DNA of 64,000 nt. Origin: Pseudomonas marginalis (lineage in GTDB: Bacteria > Pseudomonadota > Gammaproteobacteria > Pseudomonadales > Pseudomonadaceae). The position numbers and the translations under genes were made by a program. Positions 41,480-50,532 of this stretch are shown here, piece after piece (position 1 is the first letter of the stretch; every line of letters starts with the position of its first letter). The notes below the pieces were generated by a model. It was given only the letters and a program-made list of their open reading frames with translations, did not search any database and had not been told where the DNA came from. Where the stretch lies: assembly GCF_900105325.1 (NCBI RefSeq), contig NZ_FNSU01000003.1, forward strand, positions 3,162,001 to 3,226,000, read 5' to 3'.

Positions 41480-42271
41480 TCAGACAAACTGAAAGCTATC
41501 GGCATCCAGGTTCGCCGGAAACCTGGTGCGGTACGCCGCCAGTTCAGCCGCGTCCAGGCACACCTGGAACACCCCGTTCGCCTCCCCCGCACTCAGCAGG
41601 CTCTCACCCTGGAAATCCAGCACCTGGCTATCACCGGTGTAGGCAAAGCCCTTGCCGTCGGTGCCCACTCGATTCACCGCCGCTACGTAGCACAGGTTCT
41701 CGATAGCCCGCGCCGGCAACAAGCGGTTCCAATGCTGGCGCCGCGCCCCCGGCCAATTGGCGGTGTACAGCAGCAAGTCAGTGTCCTGGGCATCCCGACT
41801 CCACACCGGGAAGCGCAGGTCGTAGCAAATCAGCGGCCGAACACGCCAGCCTTTTAATTCGAACTGCACCTGGCGCTCGCCGGGGGTGTAGTGATTGTGT
41901 TCACCGGCCATACGAAACAGATGACGCTTGTCGTAGTGCAACACCTCGCCATCCGGCCGCGCCCACAACAGGCGGTTGCGGTGGCTGCCATCAGCGGCCT
42001 GGATGATCACGCTGCCGGTGATCACGGCGTTGTACTTCGCAGCCTGGGCCTGGAGCCACTGATGGGTCGGGCCGTTTTCCGGCTCGGCGAGGGTTTGCGA
42101 CGCCATGGAGAAACCGGTGGTGAACATTTCCGGCAGCACGATCAGGTCGGCGCCGCGGACCTGCTCCAGCAGCCCCTCGAAATGCTCGAGGTTGGCCTGG
42201 CGGTCGTGCCAGGCCAGGGTGGTCTGGACCAGGGCGATATTCAAGTCAGGCAATGCCGTCAGATCACGCAT
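41480..42271 (-). CDS. Omega-amidase / nitrilase-family amidohydrolase (YafV-like)
   Basis: A 263-residue CN-hydrolase. The Glu-Lys-Cys triad is visible as VLPEMFTTGF (Glu48), HYDKRHLFRMAGE and LICYDLRFPVWSR. YafV/Nit2-type omega-amidases hydrolyse the 2-oxo acid amides left by glutamine-dependent transamination, such as 2-oxoglutaramate. Its start overlaps the end of the methionine aminotransferase gene by 13 bases. Coupling of these two activities is known in methionine salvage, which supports the call. Confidence 0.9.
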   Translation of the reverse strand: MRDLTALPDLNIALVQTTLAWHDRQANLEHFEGLLEQVRGADLIVLPEMFTTGFSMASQTLAEPENGPTHQWLQAQAAKYNAVITGSVIIQAADGSHRNRLLWARPDGEVLHYDKRHLFRMAGEHNHYTPGERQVQFELKGWRVRPLICYDLRFPVWSRDAQDTDLLLYTANWPGARRQHWNRLLPARAIENLCYVAAVNRVGTDGKGFAYTGDSQVLDFQGESLLSAGEANGVFQVCLDAAELAAYRTRFPANLDADSFQFV

Positions 42272-43407
42272 AGTTTTTCAGCCGCTTGTCGCAGCGTCTC
42301 CTTGCGCTTGGCAAAACACAGGCGCACCAGGCGCTGGCCTTGCGGTGGGCTCTGGTAGAACACCGAGACCGGGATGGTCGCCACGCCATGCTCGCGGGTC
42401 ATCCACAGGGACATGGCGACGTCATCCAGGTCCGGGCGTATTTGTGAGTAATCGACCAACTGGAAGTAGGTACCGGCCACCCGGCTAAAGCTGAAACGCG
42501 ACGGTGCCAGCAGGTCGCAGAACAGGTCGCGCTTGGCCTGGTAGAACCCCGGCAGTTCATCGACGTGCTCCGGGTGTTCGGCCATGAAATCGGCCAACGC
42601 GAACTGCAACGGGGTCACGCCACAGAAATTGACGTATTGATGCACCTTGCGCAGTTCGGCCGTCAGGGCCGGTGGCGCGACCACGTAGCCGGTTTTCCAG
42701 CCGGTGACGTGGTAGGTCTTGCCGAAGGAGCTGACCACGAACGCTCGCGGGTACAGCTCTTCATGGGCCAGCACGCTGACGTGGGGCACGCCGTCGAATA
42801 CCAGGTGTTCGTAGACCTCGTCGCTGACCAGGTAGATATCGCGGTCGCGGATCAGTTCGGCCAACTGGTCCAGCTCGGCGCGGCTGATCAGCGCGCCGGT
42901 TGGGTTGTGCGGAGTATTGAGGATGATCATGCGCGTACGTGGCGACAGCGCAGCCTTGATCCTCTCGAAGTCCAATGCAAAGCCTTGCAGGCTCAGTTGC
43001 ACATGCACGCAGCGGCCACCGGCCAGTTCGACTGAGGGCTCATAGCTGTCGTAGCAGGGGTCGAACACAATGACCTCATCGCCAGTGCGAATCACCGCCT
43101 GGATCGCGCAGAAGATCGCGGCGGTGGCGCCAGGGGTGATGGTCACTTCACTGTCGGCATTCACCGTGGCGCCATAGCTGCGGGCGATCTTGGCCGCCAC
43201 TTGCTGGCGCAAGGCCGGCAGGCCGGTCATCGGTGAATATTGGTTGTGCCCGCTGGCGACATGTTTGCCCACGGCATCGAGCAAAGCCTGAGGCCCATTG
43301 AAGTCGGGAAACCCCTGGGACAGGTTGAGCGCGCCGGTTTCGGCAGCGAGTTGCGACATGGTAGTGAAAATAGTCGTGCCGACATTTGGCAGCTTGCTGG
43401 TGATCAT
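42259..43407 (-). CDS. PLP-dependent methionine aminotransferase (YbdL/kynurenine aminotransferase-like)
   Basis: A 382-residue fold-type I aminotransferase. The PLP lysine lies in SSFGKTYHVTGWKTGY and the substrate-binding NTPHNPTGALIS is conserved; the N-terminus is MITSKLPNVGTTIFTTMS. YbdL-type enzymes transaminate methionine or its 2-oxo acid, often with glutamine as donor. GAAGGGGG precedes ATG 43407; the upstream in-frame extension runs into the repeat region and is not coding. It shares an operon and a 13-base overlap with the omega-amidase. Confidence 0.9.
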   Translation of the reverse strand: MITSKLPNVGTTIFTTMSQLAAETGALNLSQGFPDFNGPQALLDAVGKHVASGHNQYSPMTGLPALRQQVAAKIARSYGATVNADSEVTITPGATAAIFCAIQAVIRTGDEVIVFDPCYDSYEPSVELAGGRCVHVQLSLQGFALDFERIKAALSPRTRMIILNTPHNPTGALISRAELDQLAELIRDRDIYLVSDEVYEHLVFDGVPHVSVLAHEELYPRAFVVSSFGKTYHVTGWKTGYVVAPPALTAELRKVHQYVNFCGVTPLQFALADFMAEHPEHVDELPGFYQAKRDLFCDLLAPSRFSFSRVAGTYFQLVDYSQIRPDLDDVAMSLWMTREHGVATIPVSVFYQSPPQGQRLVRLCFAKRKETLRQAAEKLCVI

Positions 43408-43425
43408 GGGAGCCCCCTTCGGGTG

Positions 43426-43600
43426 AGCTGCAAGTTTTAAGCTGCAAGCTGCAAGTAGGTCAAGGGGCAAACCGCCAGGCACAAAAAAGGGCTCATTCAG
43501 AGCCCTTTTTTGTGCCTGGCGGTTTGAGCTACAAGCTGTAAGCTTCAAGCCGCAAGCAAACCCGCTTTAGCTTGCAGCTTGTAGCTTACAACTTGCAGCT
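43426..43600. repeat. AGCTGCAAG-type inverted repeat pair around a long hairpin
   Basis: The 30 bases at 43426-43455 match the reverse complement of 43571-43600 at 28 positions (core AGCTGCAAG). A third, weaker direct copy lies at 43526-43557. Between them is the terminator hairpin listed next. The right unit touches the der stop codon. Confidence 0.85.
43469..43525. terminator. der terminator with a 26-base perfect stem
   Basis: The left arm at 43469-43494 is exactly inverted at 43500-43525 around the 5-base loop ATTCA. The inner part (AAAAAAGGGCTC and its complement) is an ordinary terminator. The outer 14 base pairs (AAACCGCCAGGCAC) are an unusual extension. Confidence 0.93.
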
Positions 43601-43601
43601 G

Positions 43602-45071
43602 CTACTTTTTATCCCTGCGCTTCTTGTCAGCCTTCTTGTGGTGAGTCATCAAACGACGCTTCTTGTTCACCTGCCGGTCAGTCAATGTGTTCTTGTTGCC
43701 TTCGTACGGGTTCTCGCCACCCTTGAACTCGATACGGATCGGCGTACCGACCAGTTTCAGGACACGGCGGTAGGTGTTTTCCAGGTAACGCACGTAGGAC
43801 TTGGGCACCTTCTCGATCTGGTTACCGTGGATCACGATAATCGGCGGGTTGGCACCACCCAAGTGGGCGTAACGCAGTTTGATCCGGCGGTTGTTGACCA
43901 TCGGCGGTGCGTGCTCGCCAACGGCGTCTTCGAGGATCTGGGTCAGACGGTTGGTCGGCCAACGGGTAACGGCGGACTTGAACGAGTTCTGTACGGAAGC
44001 GTAGAGGTTACCCACACCCGTGCCGTGCAGGGCCGAGATAAAGTGGATATCGGCGAACTCGACGAAGAACAGGCGGCGCTGCAGCTCGATCTTGACGAAA
44101 TCGCGCTCGCTCGGCGTCATGCCGTCCCACTTGTTGATCGCGATGACCAGGGCACGACCGGCTTCGAGGGCAAAACCCAGCAGGTTGAGGTCGTGGTCCA
44201 CCACGCCTTCGCGGGCGTCCATCACGAAGATCACCACGTTGGCGTCTTTGATCGCCTGCAGGGTTTTCACCACGGAGAACTTTTCAACTTCCTCGTGGAT
44301 CTTGCCGCGTTTGCGCACACCGGCGGTGTCGATCAGCGTGTACTTCTCGTCGTTACGCTCGAACGGGATGTAGATGCTGTCGCGGGTGGTGCCGGGCTGG
44401 TCGTAGACGATTACCCGGTCTTCACCGAGCATGCGGTTGACCAGGGTCGACTTGCCCACGTTCGGGCGACCGATGATCGCAATCTTGATACCGTCTTTTT
44501 CGCTTGGGCCAGGAATGCGCTTGGCTTCCTCGCCTTCGGCAACGATCTCTTCTTCGCCTTCTTCTTCCTCGGCGTCATCCTTAGGGAAGTCGCGCAGGGC
44601 GACTTCCAGCATCTGGGTGATGCCGCGACCGTGGGCACCGGCGACCGGGATCGCGTCGCCAAGCCCCATCGGGCTGAATTCGGCACGGGCCGCCTCAGGA
44701 TCGATGTTGTCGATCTTGTTGGCGACCAGATAGGAACGCTTGTTGCGCTTGCGCAGGTGCTCGCCAATCATCTGGTCGGCAGCGGTGTAGCCCGCGCGGG
44801 CGTCCACCAGGAACAACACGACATCGGCTTCTTCAATGGCCAGCAGGGACTGCTCGGCCATCTTTTCGTCCATGCCATGCTCATCACCGGAGATACCACC
44901 GGTGTCGACAATAATGTAGGAGCGCCCTTGCCACTTTGCCTCACCGTATTGGCGATCACGGGTCAGACCGGACAAGTCGCCGACAATGGCGTCACGAGTC
45001 CTGGTCAGGCGGTTGAACAAGGTGGACTTGCCGACGTTAGGTCGGCCCACCAGGGCGATTACGGGAACCAT
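43602..45071 (-). CDS. der: Ribosome biogenesis GTPase Der (EngA)
   Basis: A 489-residue essential GTPase for 50S ribosome assembly. Two tandem G domains are visible, the first with GRPNVGKSTLFNRL at the N-terminus and the second with GRPNVGKSTLVNRML. They are joined by an acidic linker (EEEEGEEEIVAEGEEAK). The KH-like C-terminal domain ends in a very basic tail (KKADKKRRDKK). ATG 45071 has GGAGA 7 bases upstream and is preferred over GTG 45083. It is the last gene of the long minus-strand series, separated from bamB by a REP doublet. Confidence 0.97.
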   Translation of the reverse strand: MVPVIALVGRPNVGKSTLFNRLTRTRDAIVGDLSGLTRDRQYGEAKWQGRSYIIVDTGGISGDEHGMDEKMAEQSLLAIEEADVVLFLVDARAGYTAADQMIGEHLRKRNKRSYLVANKIDNIDPEAARAEFSPMGLGDAIPVAGAHGRGITQMLEVALRDFPKDDAEEEEGEEEIVAEGEEAKRIPGPSEKDGIKIAIIGRPNVGKSTLVNRMLGEDRVIVYDQPGTTRDSIYIPFERNDEKYTLIDTAGVRKRGKIHEEVEKFSVVKTLQAIKDANVVIFVMDAREGVVDHDLNLLGFALEAGRALVIAINKWDGMTPSERDFVKIELQRRLFFVEFADIHFISALHGTGVGNLYASVQNSFKSAVTRWPTNRLTQILEDAVGEHAPPMVNNRRIKLRYAHLGGANPPIIVIHGNQIEKVPKSYVRYLENTYRRVLKLVGTPIRIEFKGGENPYEGNKNTLTDRQVNKKRRLMTHHKKADKKRRDKK

Positions 45072-45136
45072 GCGGCTCTCCACTTCGTTATTTCAGAAAA
45101 TACAAAAGCCGCTGCAAGGCAGCGGCTGGTGCTCGA

Positions 45137-45238
45137 CTGTAGGAGCGAGCTTGCTCGCGAAAAACGCAATGGCACCGCGTTTATTCAGACAGCACGCGTT
45201 ATCGTTAACGATTTTCGCGAGCAAGCTCGCTCCTACAG
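45137..45238. repeat. REP doublet (REPIN)
   Basis: The 27 bases at 45137-45163 (CTGTAGGAGCGAGCTTGCTC and on) are perfectly inverted at 45212-45238. It lies in the bamB-der gap and belongs to the same family as 19681-19786. Confidence 0.92.
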
Positions 45239-45275
45239 GTGAAGCTGCTTGAGGGGTTACCCCCAAGCATAGTTC

Positions 45276-46427
45276 TTACTTGATGGTCAGGGCTTCCAGC
45301 TTGCCGCTGTTGCCAAACACATAAAGCATGTTGCCCACCACCAGCGGACGAGCACGCAGGCCGTCGCTGTCGATACGCTCACGACCTACAAAACGACCAT
45401 CCACCTGGCTCAGCAGGTGCAGGTAGCCTTCGAAGTCGCCGACCGCTACATAGCTGGAGAACACTTCCGGAGCCGACAGTTGACGACGGGCCAGGGAGTC
45501 ATTGCTCCACAGTGCAGTGGTGGAACGCTCGTCGACACTTTCAACGGTGCCGGACGCCAGGCTTACGTAGACGCTGCCAAACCCTTGGGCGACACCCGCA
45601 TAACTGGAAGCATCGCGCTGCCAGTTGACACGGCCGCTCTGCAGGTCCAGCGCGGCAACGCGGCCTTGGTAAGTGGCGACGTAGAGGGTTTCGCCCGACA
45701 GCAGCAAGCCACCGTCGATGTCCACTACGCGATCCAGCTCGGAACGACCTTGGGGGATGGCCACACGGGTTTCCCAGGCAGGCACGCCGTTCCTGGTGTC
45801 CAGGGCGACTACTTTACCGGTCGACAGGCCTGCAACGGCCAGATTGTTGGTCACAACCGGACCACTGGTACCGCGCAAGGTCAGCACCGCCGGGGTGCTG
45901 TCGTACAACCAACGCTGTTCGCCGGTGCTGGCGTCCAGGCCGATCACACGGTCATCCTGGGTTTGCACCACGACGATATCGCCGTTGGTGGCAGGCGGTG
46001 CGAGGACTTCACTGGTCACGCGAGCGCGCCATTTCTCTTCACCGGTGCTGGAGTCCAGCGCCACGACTTCGCCCTTGAGCGTGCCGAGCATGACCATGCC
46101 GTAACCCACGCCTACGGCGCCGGACACCGGCAATTCAAGGTCTTTCTTCCACTTCACGTCGCCGTTCATGCGATCCATGGAGATCACCACGCCGGTTACG
46201 TCAGCGGCCACAATGTTGTCACCGTCGATTGCCGGCACCAGCATATTGTAGGTCTCGCCCTGGCCGTCACCGATGGAGCGGCTCCATTGCTTTTGCAGGA
46301 CGACTTCTTCCTTGAAGCTGGTCAGCTCGGCCGGAGGCAGTTCTTTTTTACTGTTGCTGCTGCAACCCGCGGCCAGAACGGCCAGAGCCAGCAATGCTGC
46401 ATGTTTCCAACGGATCACGTCATGCAT
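45276..46427 (-). CDS. bamB: Outer membrane assembly lipoprotein BamB
   Basis: A 383-residue lipoprotein of the BAM complex, which folds beta-barrel proteins into the outer membrane. The signal ends in the lipobox LAAGC (ALLALAVLAAGCSS). The body is an eight-bladed PQQ/beta-propeller; repeats such as VVALDSSTGEEKWRA and VVALDTRNGVPAWE are seen. ATG 46427 lies inside the end of yfgM (8-base overlap) with AAAGGGG before it, so translation is coupled. The longer frame upstream duplicates yfgM sequence and is not used. Confidence 0.96.
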   Translation of the reverse strand: MHDVIRWKHAALLALAVLAAGCSSNSKKELPPAELTSFKEEVVLQKQWSRSIGDGQGETYNMLVPAIDGDNIVAADVTGVVISMDRMNGDVKWKKDLELPVSGAVGVGYGMVMLGTLKGEVVALDSSTGEEKWRARVTSEVLAPPATNGDIVVVQTQDDRVIGLDASTGEQRWLYDSTPAVLTLRGTSGPVVTNNLAVAGLSTGKVVALDTRNGVPAWETRVAIPQGRSELDRVVDIDGGLLLSGETLYVATYQGRVAALDLQSGRVNWQRDASSYAGVAQGFGSVYVSLASGTVESVDERSTTALWSNDSLARRQLSAPEVFSSYVAVGDFEGYLHLLSQVDGRFVGRERIDSDGLRARPLVVGNMLYVFGNSGKLEALTIK

Positions 46428-47061
46428 CCCCTTTGGCCAGGTCGTCCAGCTTGATTTGTAAGCCACCGACTGCCGCTTCATCAGACAGCGCCGCCTTGGC
46501 TTTCTTGTACGCAGCATTGGCTTCGTCGGTACGACCCAATTGGACCAACAGGTCGCCCTTGAGCTCTTCGCGAGTGGCTACAAATGCCTTGTCCGCATCG
46601 CCGTCGAGCAGTTTGAGTGCTTCGTCAGCCTTGTTCTGTGCCGCCAATACCTGGGCCAGGCGCTGACGCGCGATTTCACCCAGGGTCGGGTTGGTCGGCT
46701 TGTCGGCGATGGCCTTGAGTTCTGCGGCGGCGTCATCCAGCTTGCCGGTATCGACCGCGACTTTCGCGACGAACAGGCTGCCGTATTGGGCGTAGGTGCT
46801 GCCGCCGAATTCGTTCTTCAGCTTGCCGGCCAGGTCTGCAACCTGCGCGGGGTCGGGCTTGCCGTCCGGCGTCAGTGTAGTTTCCAGCAATTGCTGATAA
46901 ACGATCGAGGCGCCCTGGGACTGGTTGGCCTGATACTTTGTCCAGGCTTGCCAGCCGAACACCACCACTAAAGCCAGCAGACCGCCAGTAACCAGGGGCT
47001 TGCCGTTACGCTGCCACCAGTCCTTGAACTCGGCCAACTGCTCATCATCAGTACTCGACAC
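46420..47061 (-). CDS. yfgM: YfgM-family ancillary SecYEG translocon protein
   Basis: A 213-residue inner-membrane protein with one N-terminal membrane helix (TGGLLALVVVFGWQAW) and a periplasmic TPR-like helical domain (ARQRLAQVLAAQNKADEALK). In E. coli YfgM joins PpiD at the Sec translocon and assists periplasmic chaperoning. The order hisS-yfgM-bamB-der is as in many gammaproteobacteria and supports the name. Confidence 0.93.
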   Translation of the reverse strand: MSSTDDEQLAEFKDWWQRNGKPLVTGGLLALVVVFGWQAWTKYQANQSQGASIVYQQLLETTLTPDGKPDPAQVADLAGKLKNEFGGSTYAQYGSLFVAKVAVDTGKLDDAAAELKAIADKPTNPTLGEIARQRLAQVLAAQNKADEALKLLDGDADKAFVATREELKGDLLVQLGRTDEANAAYKKAKAALSDEAAVGGLQIKLDDLAKGDA

Positions 47062-47102
47062 CCCAATACTCCTTAATCGCTAAATTCGGCTGTTCGACAG
47101 CT

Positions 47103-48392
47103 TCAACCCTGCACGACGCAGGTGGCCAAGTGCGCAGCGAGCGCATCAAAGGCAATGTTCTGTTGCTCGCCCTGGCCACGCAGGGGTTTGAAACCTATCA
47201 CTTGCTGGGCCAGCTCGTCATCGCCCAGGATCAGTGCGTACAGTGCACCGCTCTTGTCGGCCTTCTTGAACTGGCTCTTGAAGCTGCCTGCGCCGGCATT
47301 GACCTGAAGGCGCAGGTTTGGCAACTGGTCACGTACTTTTTCGCTCAGGGCCAGGGCGGCCAGTTCGGCGGCCTCGCCAAAGGCACACAGGTACACGTCC
47401 ACCTGACGGGAGATTTCTTCCGGAACCTTCTCCAGGGTTTCCAGCAGCAGGATCAGCCGCTCGATCCCCATGGCGAAGCCCACGCCGGTGGTCGGCTTGC
47501 CGCCCATCTGCTCGACCAGCCCGTCGTAACGGCCACCCGCACACACGGTGCCCTGGGCGCCGAGCTTGTCGGTGACCCACTCGAACACGGTCTTGCTGTA
47601 GTAATCGAGGCCACGCACCAGCTTGGTATTGATCACGAACGGAATGCCGGCCGCGTCCAGACGAGCCTTGAGGCCTTCGAAGTGAATGCGGGATTCGTCG
47701 TCCAGGTAATCGGCCATTTTCGGCGCATTGACCAGCACGGCCTGGGTGTCGGCGTTCTTGGTATCGAGGACGCGCAACGGGTTGGTCTTCAGACGACGCT
47801 GGCTGTCTTCATCCAACTTGTCCAGGTGGGCGGACAGGTACTCGACCAGGGCCACTTTATAGCGGCCGCGGGATTCACTGGTGCCCAGGCTGTTGAGCTC
47901 AAGCTTGACCGCGTCGCGGATGCCCAGCAGGCCCCATAGGCGCCACGTCAGCACGATCAGCTCCGCGTCGATGTCCGGGCCGTCGATGTTGAATACTTCC
48001 AGGCCGATCTGATGAAACTGGCGATAACGGCCTTTCTGTGGACGTTCGTGACGGAACATCGGGCCGATGTACCACAGTTTCTGCGGCTGGCCAGCACCGG
48101 TGAGGCCATGCTCAAGCACGGCGCGCACGCACGCGGCAGTACCTTCCGGACGCAAGGTCAGGGAGTCGCCGTTACGGTCTTCAAAGGTGTACATCTCTTT
48201 TTCGACGATGTCGGTCACTTCACCGATGGAGCGTTTGAACAGCTCGGTGAACTCGACGATCGGCATGCGGATCTGCTTGTAACCGTAGTTATCCAGCAGG
48301 CGCGCGACAGTACCCTCGAGGTAGCGCCACAACGGCGTTTGCTCCGGCAGGATGTCGTTCATGCCACGAATGGCTTGCAGAGACTTGCTCAC
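47103..48392 (-). CDS. hisS: Histidyl-tRNA synthetase
   Basis: A 429-residue class II synthetase that charges tRNA(His). It begins MSKSLQAIRGMNDILPEQTP. Class II motif 2 is MFRHERPQKGRYRQFHQ, and the histidine-specific motifs are LVRGLDYYSKTVFEW and AGGRYDGLVEQMGG. The C-terminal anticodon-binding domain follows (DVYLCAFGEAAELAALAL). The length is standard. It lies 23 bases downstream of ispG. Confidence 0.98.
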   Translation of the reverse strand: MSKSLQAIRGMNDILPEQTPLWRYLEGTVARLLDNYGYKQIRMPIVEFTELFKRSIGEVTDIVEKEMYTFEDRNGDSLTLRPEGTAACVRAVLEHGLTGAGQPQKLWYIGPMFRHERPQKGRYRQFHQIGLEVFNIDGPDIDAELIVLTWRLWGLLGIRDAVKLELNSLGTSESRGRYKVALVEYLSAHLDKLDEDSQRRLKTNPLRVLDTKNADTQAVLVNAPKMADYLDDESRIHFEGLKARLDAAGIPFVINTKLVRGLDYYSKTVFEWVTDKLGAQGTVCAGGRYDGLVEQMGGKPTTGVGFAMGIERLILLLETLEKVPEEISRQVDVYLCAFGEAAELAALALSEKVRDQLPNLRLQVNAGAGSFKSQFKKADKSGALYALILGDDELAQQVIGFKPLRGQGEQQNIAFDALAAHLATCVVQG

Positions 48393-48415
48393 ATCAAATC
48401 CTTAAATTCGTTCAA

Positions 48416-49525
48416 TCAGCCGCGAGCGATCAGCGCTGCGTCAGCCGCGACCTTTTCGGCCGCTTTCTCGCGGATCAGCTTTTCCAGCTCATCCACCAGA
48501 TTGTCATTCGTTAACTTCTGCGACGGCTTACCGTCGATGTAAATCAGGTTCGGTGTACCGCCGGTCAAGCCCACATGGGCTTCCTTGGCTTCACCCGGGC
48601 CGTTGACCACACAACCGATCACTGCAACATCCAGCGGCACCAGCAGGTCTTCGAGGCGCAACTCCAGGTCGTTCATGGTTTTCACCACGTCGAAGTTCTG
48701 CCGCGAGCAACTCGGGCAGGCAATGAAGTTGATGCCGCGTGAACGCAAACGCAGGGATTTGAGAATGTCGTAGCCGACTTTCACTTCCTCTACCGGGTCT
48801 GCCGCCAACGAGATGCGGATAGTATCGCCAATCCCTTCGGCGAGCAGCATACCGAGACCCACCGCAGATTTCACTGTGCCTGAGCGCAAACCGCCGGCTT
48901 CGGTGATGCCCAAGTGCAGCGGCTGCACGATTTCCTTGGCCAGCAGGCGGTAGGCTTCCACCGCCATGAACACGTCGGAGGCCTTTACGCTGACCTTGAA
49001 GTCCTGGAAGTTCAGGCGTTCGAGGTGTTCAACATGACGCAGTGCAGACTCGACCAGCGCTGCCGGGGTCGGCTCGCCGTACTTCTTTTGCAGGTCTTTT
49101 TCCAGGGAACCGGCGTTGACGCCGATGCGGATCGGGATCCCGCGATCACGGGCAGCGTCCACCACAGCGCGCACACGGTCTTCACGACCGATGTTGCCCG
49201 GGTTGATGCGCAGGCAATCGACACCCAACTCGGCCACACGCAAGGCGATCTTGTAGTCGAAGTGAATGTCGGCAACCAGCGGCACCTTGACTAGCTGCTT
49301 GATGCGACCGAAAGCCTCGGCAGCGTCCATGTCCGGGACGGATACCCGAACGATGTCTACACCGGCCGCTTCCAGGCGATTGATCTGGGCAACGGTAGCG
49401 GCAACGTCATTGGTGTCGCTGTTGGTCATGCTCTGTACCGCGATGGGGGCGTCGCCACCCACCGGCACCGAGCCGACCCAGATCTTGCGCGATACGCGAC
49501 GTTTGATTGGAGATTCGCCGTGCAT
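48416..49525 (-). CDS. ispG: 4-hydroxy-3-methylbut-2-enyl diphosphate synthase (IspG/GcpE)
   Basis: The 369-residue enzyme performs the penultimate step of the MEP isoprenoid pathway using a [4Fe-4S] cluster. The cluster cysteines lie in FIACPSCSRQNFDV and GCVVNGPGEAKEAH. The N-terminal TIM barrel includes MTNSDTNDVAATVAQINRLE. It depends on the Isc machinery encoded about 4 kb upstream in the same strand series. It ends 23 bases before hisS and starts 2 bases after rodZ. Confidence 0.98.
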   Translation of the reverse strand: MHGESPIKRRVSRKIWVGSVPVGGDAPIAVQSMTNSDTNDVAATVAQINRLEAAGVDIVRVSVPDMDAAEAFGRIKQLVKVPLVADIHFDYKIALRVAELGVDCLRINPGNIGREDRVRAVVDAARDRGIPIRIGVNAGSLEKDLQKKYGEPTPAALVESALRHVEHLERLNFQDFKVSVKASDVFMAVEAYRLLAKEIVQPLHLGITEAGGLRSGTVKSAVGLGMLLAEGIGDTIRISLAADPVEEVKVGYDILKSLRLRSRGINFIACPSCSRQNFDVVKTMNDLELRLEDLLVPLDVAVIGCVVNGPGEAKEAHVGLTGGTPNLIYIDGKPSQKLTNDNLVDELEKLIREKAAEKVAADAALIARG

Positions 49526-49527
49526 GA

Positions 49528-50532
49528 CTATTGTCCCAACTTCAGGCGAGCGGTCTCGCCAGTGGTGAACGGCGCTACGTCTACAGGTTGGCCGTTGTAG
49601 GCCACTTGCGCGCCACGGGCGAAGCCCAGACGCAGCGTCAAAGGAGGCTTGCCGCCCAGGTCGAGCGTATCGCCCTTACGCTTGAGACCACTGACCAGCA
49701 CTTTGCCGTTGCCATCGGTGACTTGCGTCCAGCAGTCAGCGACGAAGGTAATTTGTACACGCCCGTCACCGGCGATCAACGCAGGGGTGGTGGGTGGTGA
49801 AATCGCCGGGGCTGCCGGAGCGGTTGGCGCCGTAGTCGCTGGCGCCGGGACCGGAGCAGCCGGTGTATGAGCCTGGGCAACCGGAGCCGCGGGGGTATGG
49901 GCTGGCGTGGCCGGTGTCACTGGGGCCGGTACGGCAGCGGTCGGGGCACTTTCCGGTTCGGACGGCTCAGCGGTGGCCGGGGTTTCGGGGGCAGCCTGGC
50001 CTTGGGCAACGGCCTGGTCTTCCGGCTCATCCAGCGGATGAATCTGGGTGGTGCCGTCGGCGCTCTCGACTTCGACGTGCTCCATGGCGTTGCTGGTCAG
50101 GTCTTTACTGCGCTGGGACGTCTGGTCTTGCCACCAGACGAAACCGCCGCCGATCACGGCGATCAGCAACAACAGGCTGACAATCCGCAGGATTGTGTGG
50201 GAAACCCGCACCGGCTCTTCGATGCGACCCAGGCCATGCACATTGCTGCCCTGGGAGTCGGTGCCGGTGAACTGGTCGAATTCCTGGACCAACACGGCCT
50301 GGTCGATGCCCAGCAACTTGGCGTAGGCGCGGATATAACCACGGGCGAAGGTATGCCCAGGCAGCTTGTCGAATGCGCCGGCCTCAAGGTTGCCCAGGGA
50401 GGTGGTGGTCAAATTGAGCTTGAGGGCCACTTCCGCCAGCGACCAACCATTGCTTTCGCGGGCCTGACGCAAGGTGTCGCCTGGGTTTACGCGATTAGCT
50501 GCTACAACTTCCGGGTGCGCCGCTTTCATCAT
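49528..50532 (-). CDS. rodZ: RodZ-like cytoskeletal membrane protein
   Basis: A 334-residue bitopic inner-membrane protein that links MreB to the cell wall machinery. The N-terminal helix-turn-helix domain (LRQARESNGWSLAEVALKLN) is cytoplasmic. One membrane helix follows at about 105-125 (ILRIVSLLLLIAVIGGGFV). A long Ala/Pro/Thr-rich periplasmic linker leads to the C-terminal DUF4115 domain. The start ATG overlaps the pilW stop (ATGA), so the two are translationally coupled. Confidence 0.93.
   Translation of the reverse strand: MMKAAHPEVVAANRVNPGDTLRQARESNGWSLAEVALKLNLTTTSLGNLEAGAFDKLPGHTFARGYIRAYAKLLGIDQAVLVQEFDQFTGTDSQGSNVHGLGRIEEPVRVSHTILRIVSLLLLIAVIGGGFVWWQDQTSQRSKDLTSNAMEHVEVESADGTTQIHPLDEPEDQAVAQGQAAPETPATAEPSEPESAPTAAVPAPVTPATPAHTPAAPVAQAHTPAAPVPAPATTAPTAPAAPAISPPTTPALIAGDGRVQITFVADCWTQVTDGNGKVLVSGLKRKGDTLDLGGKPPLTLRLGFARGAQVAYNGQPVDVAPFTTGETARLKLGQ

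Noticed and set aside
43572..45242. 556-codon plus-strand frame opposite der
   Set aside because: Antisense shadow that also runs through repeat DNA.
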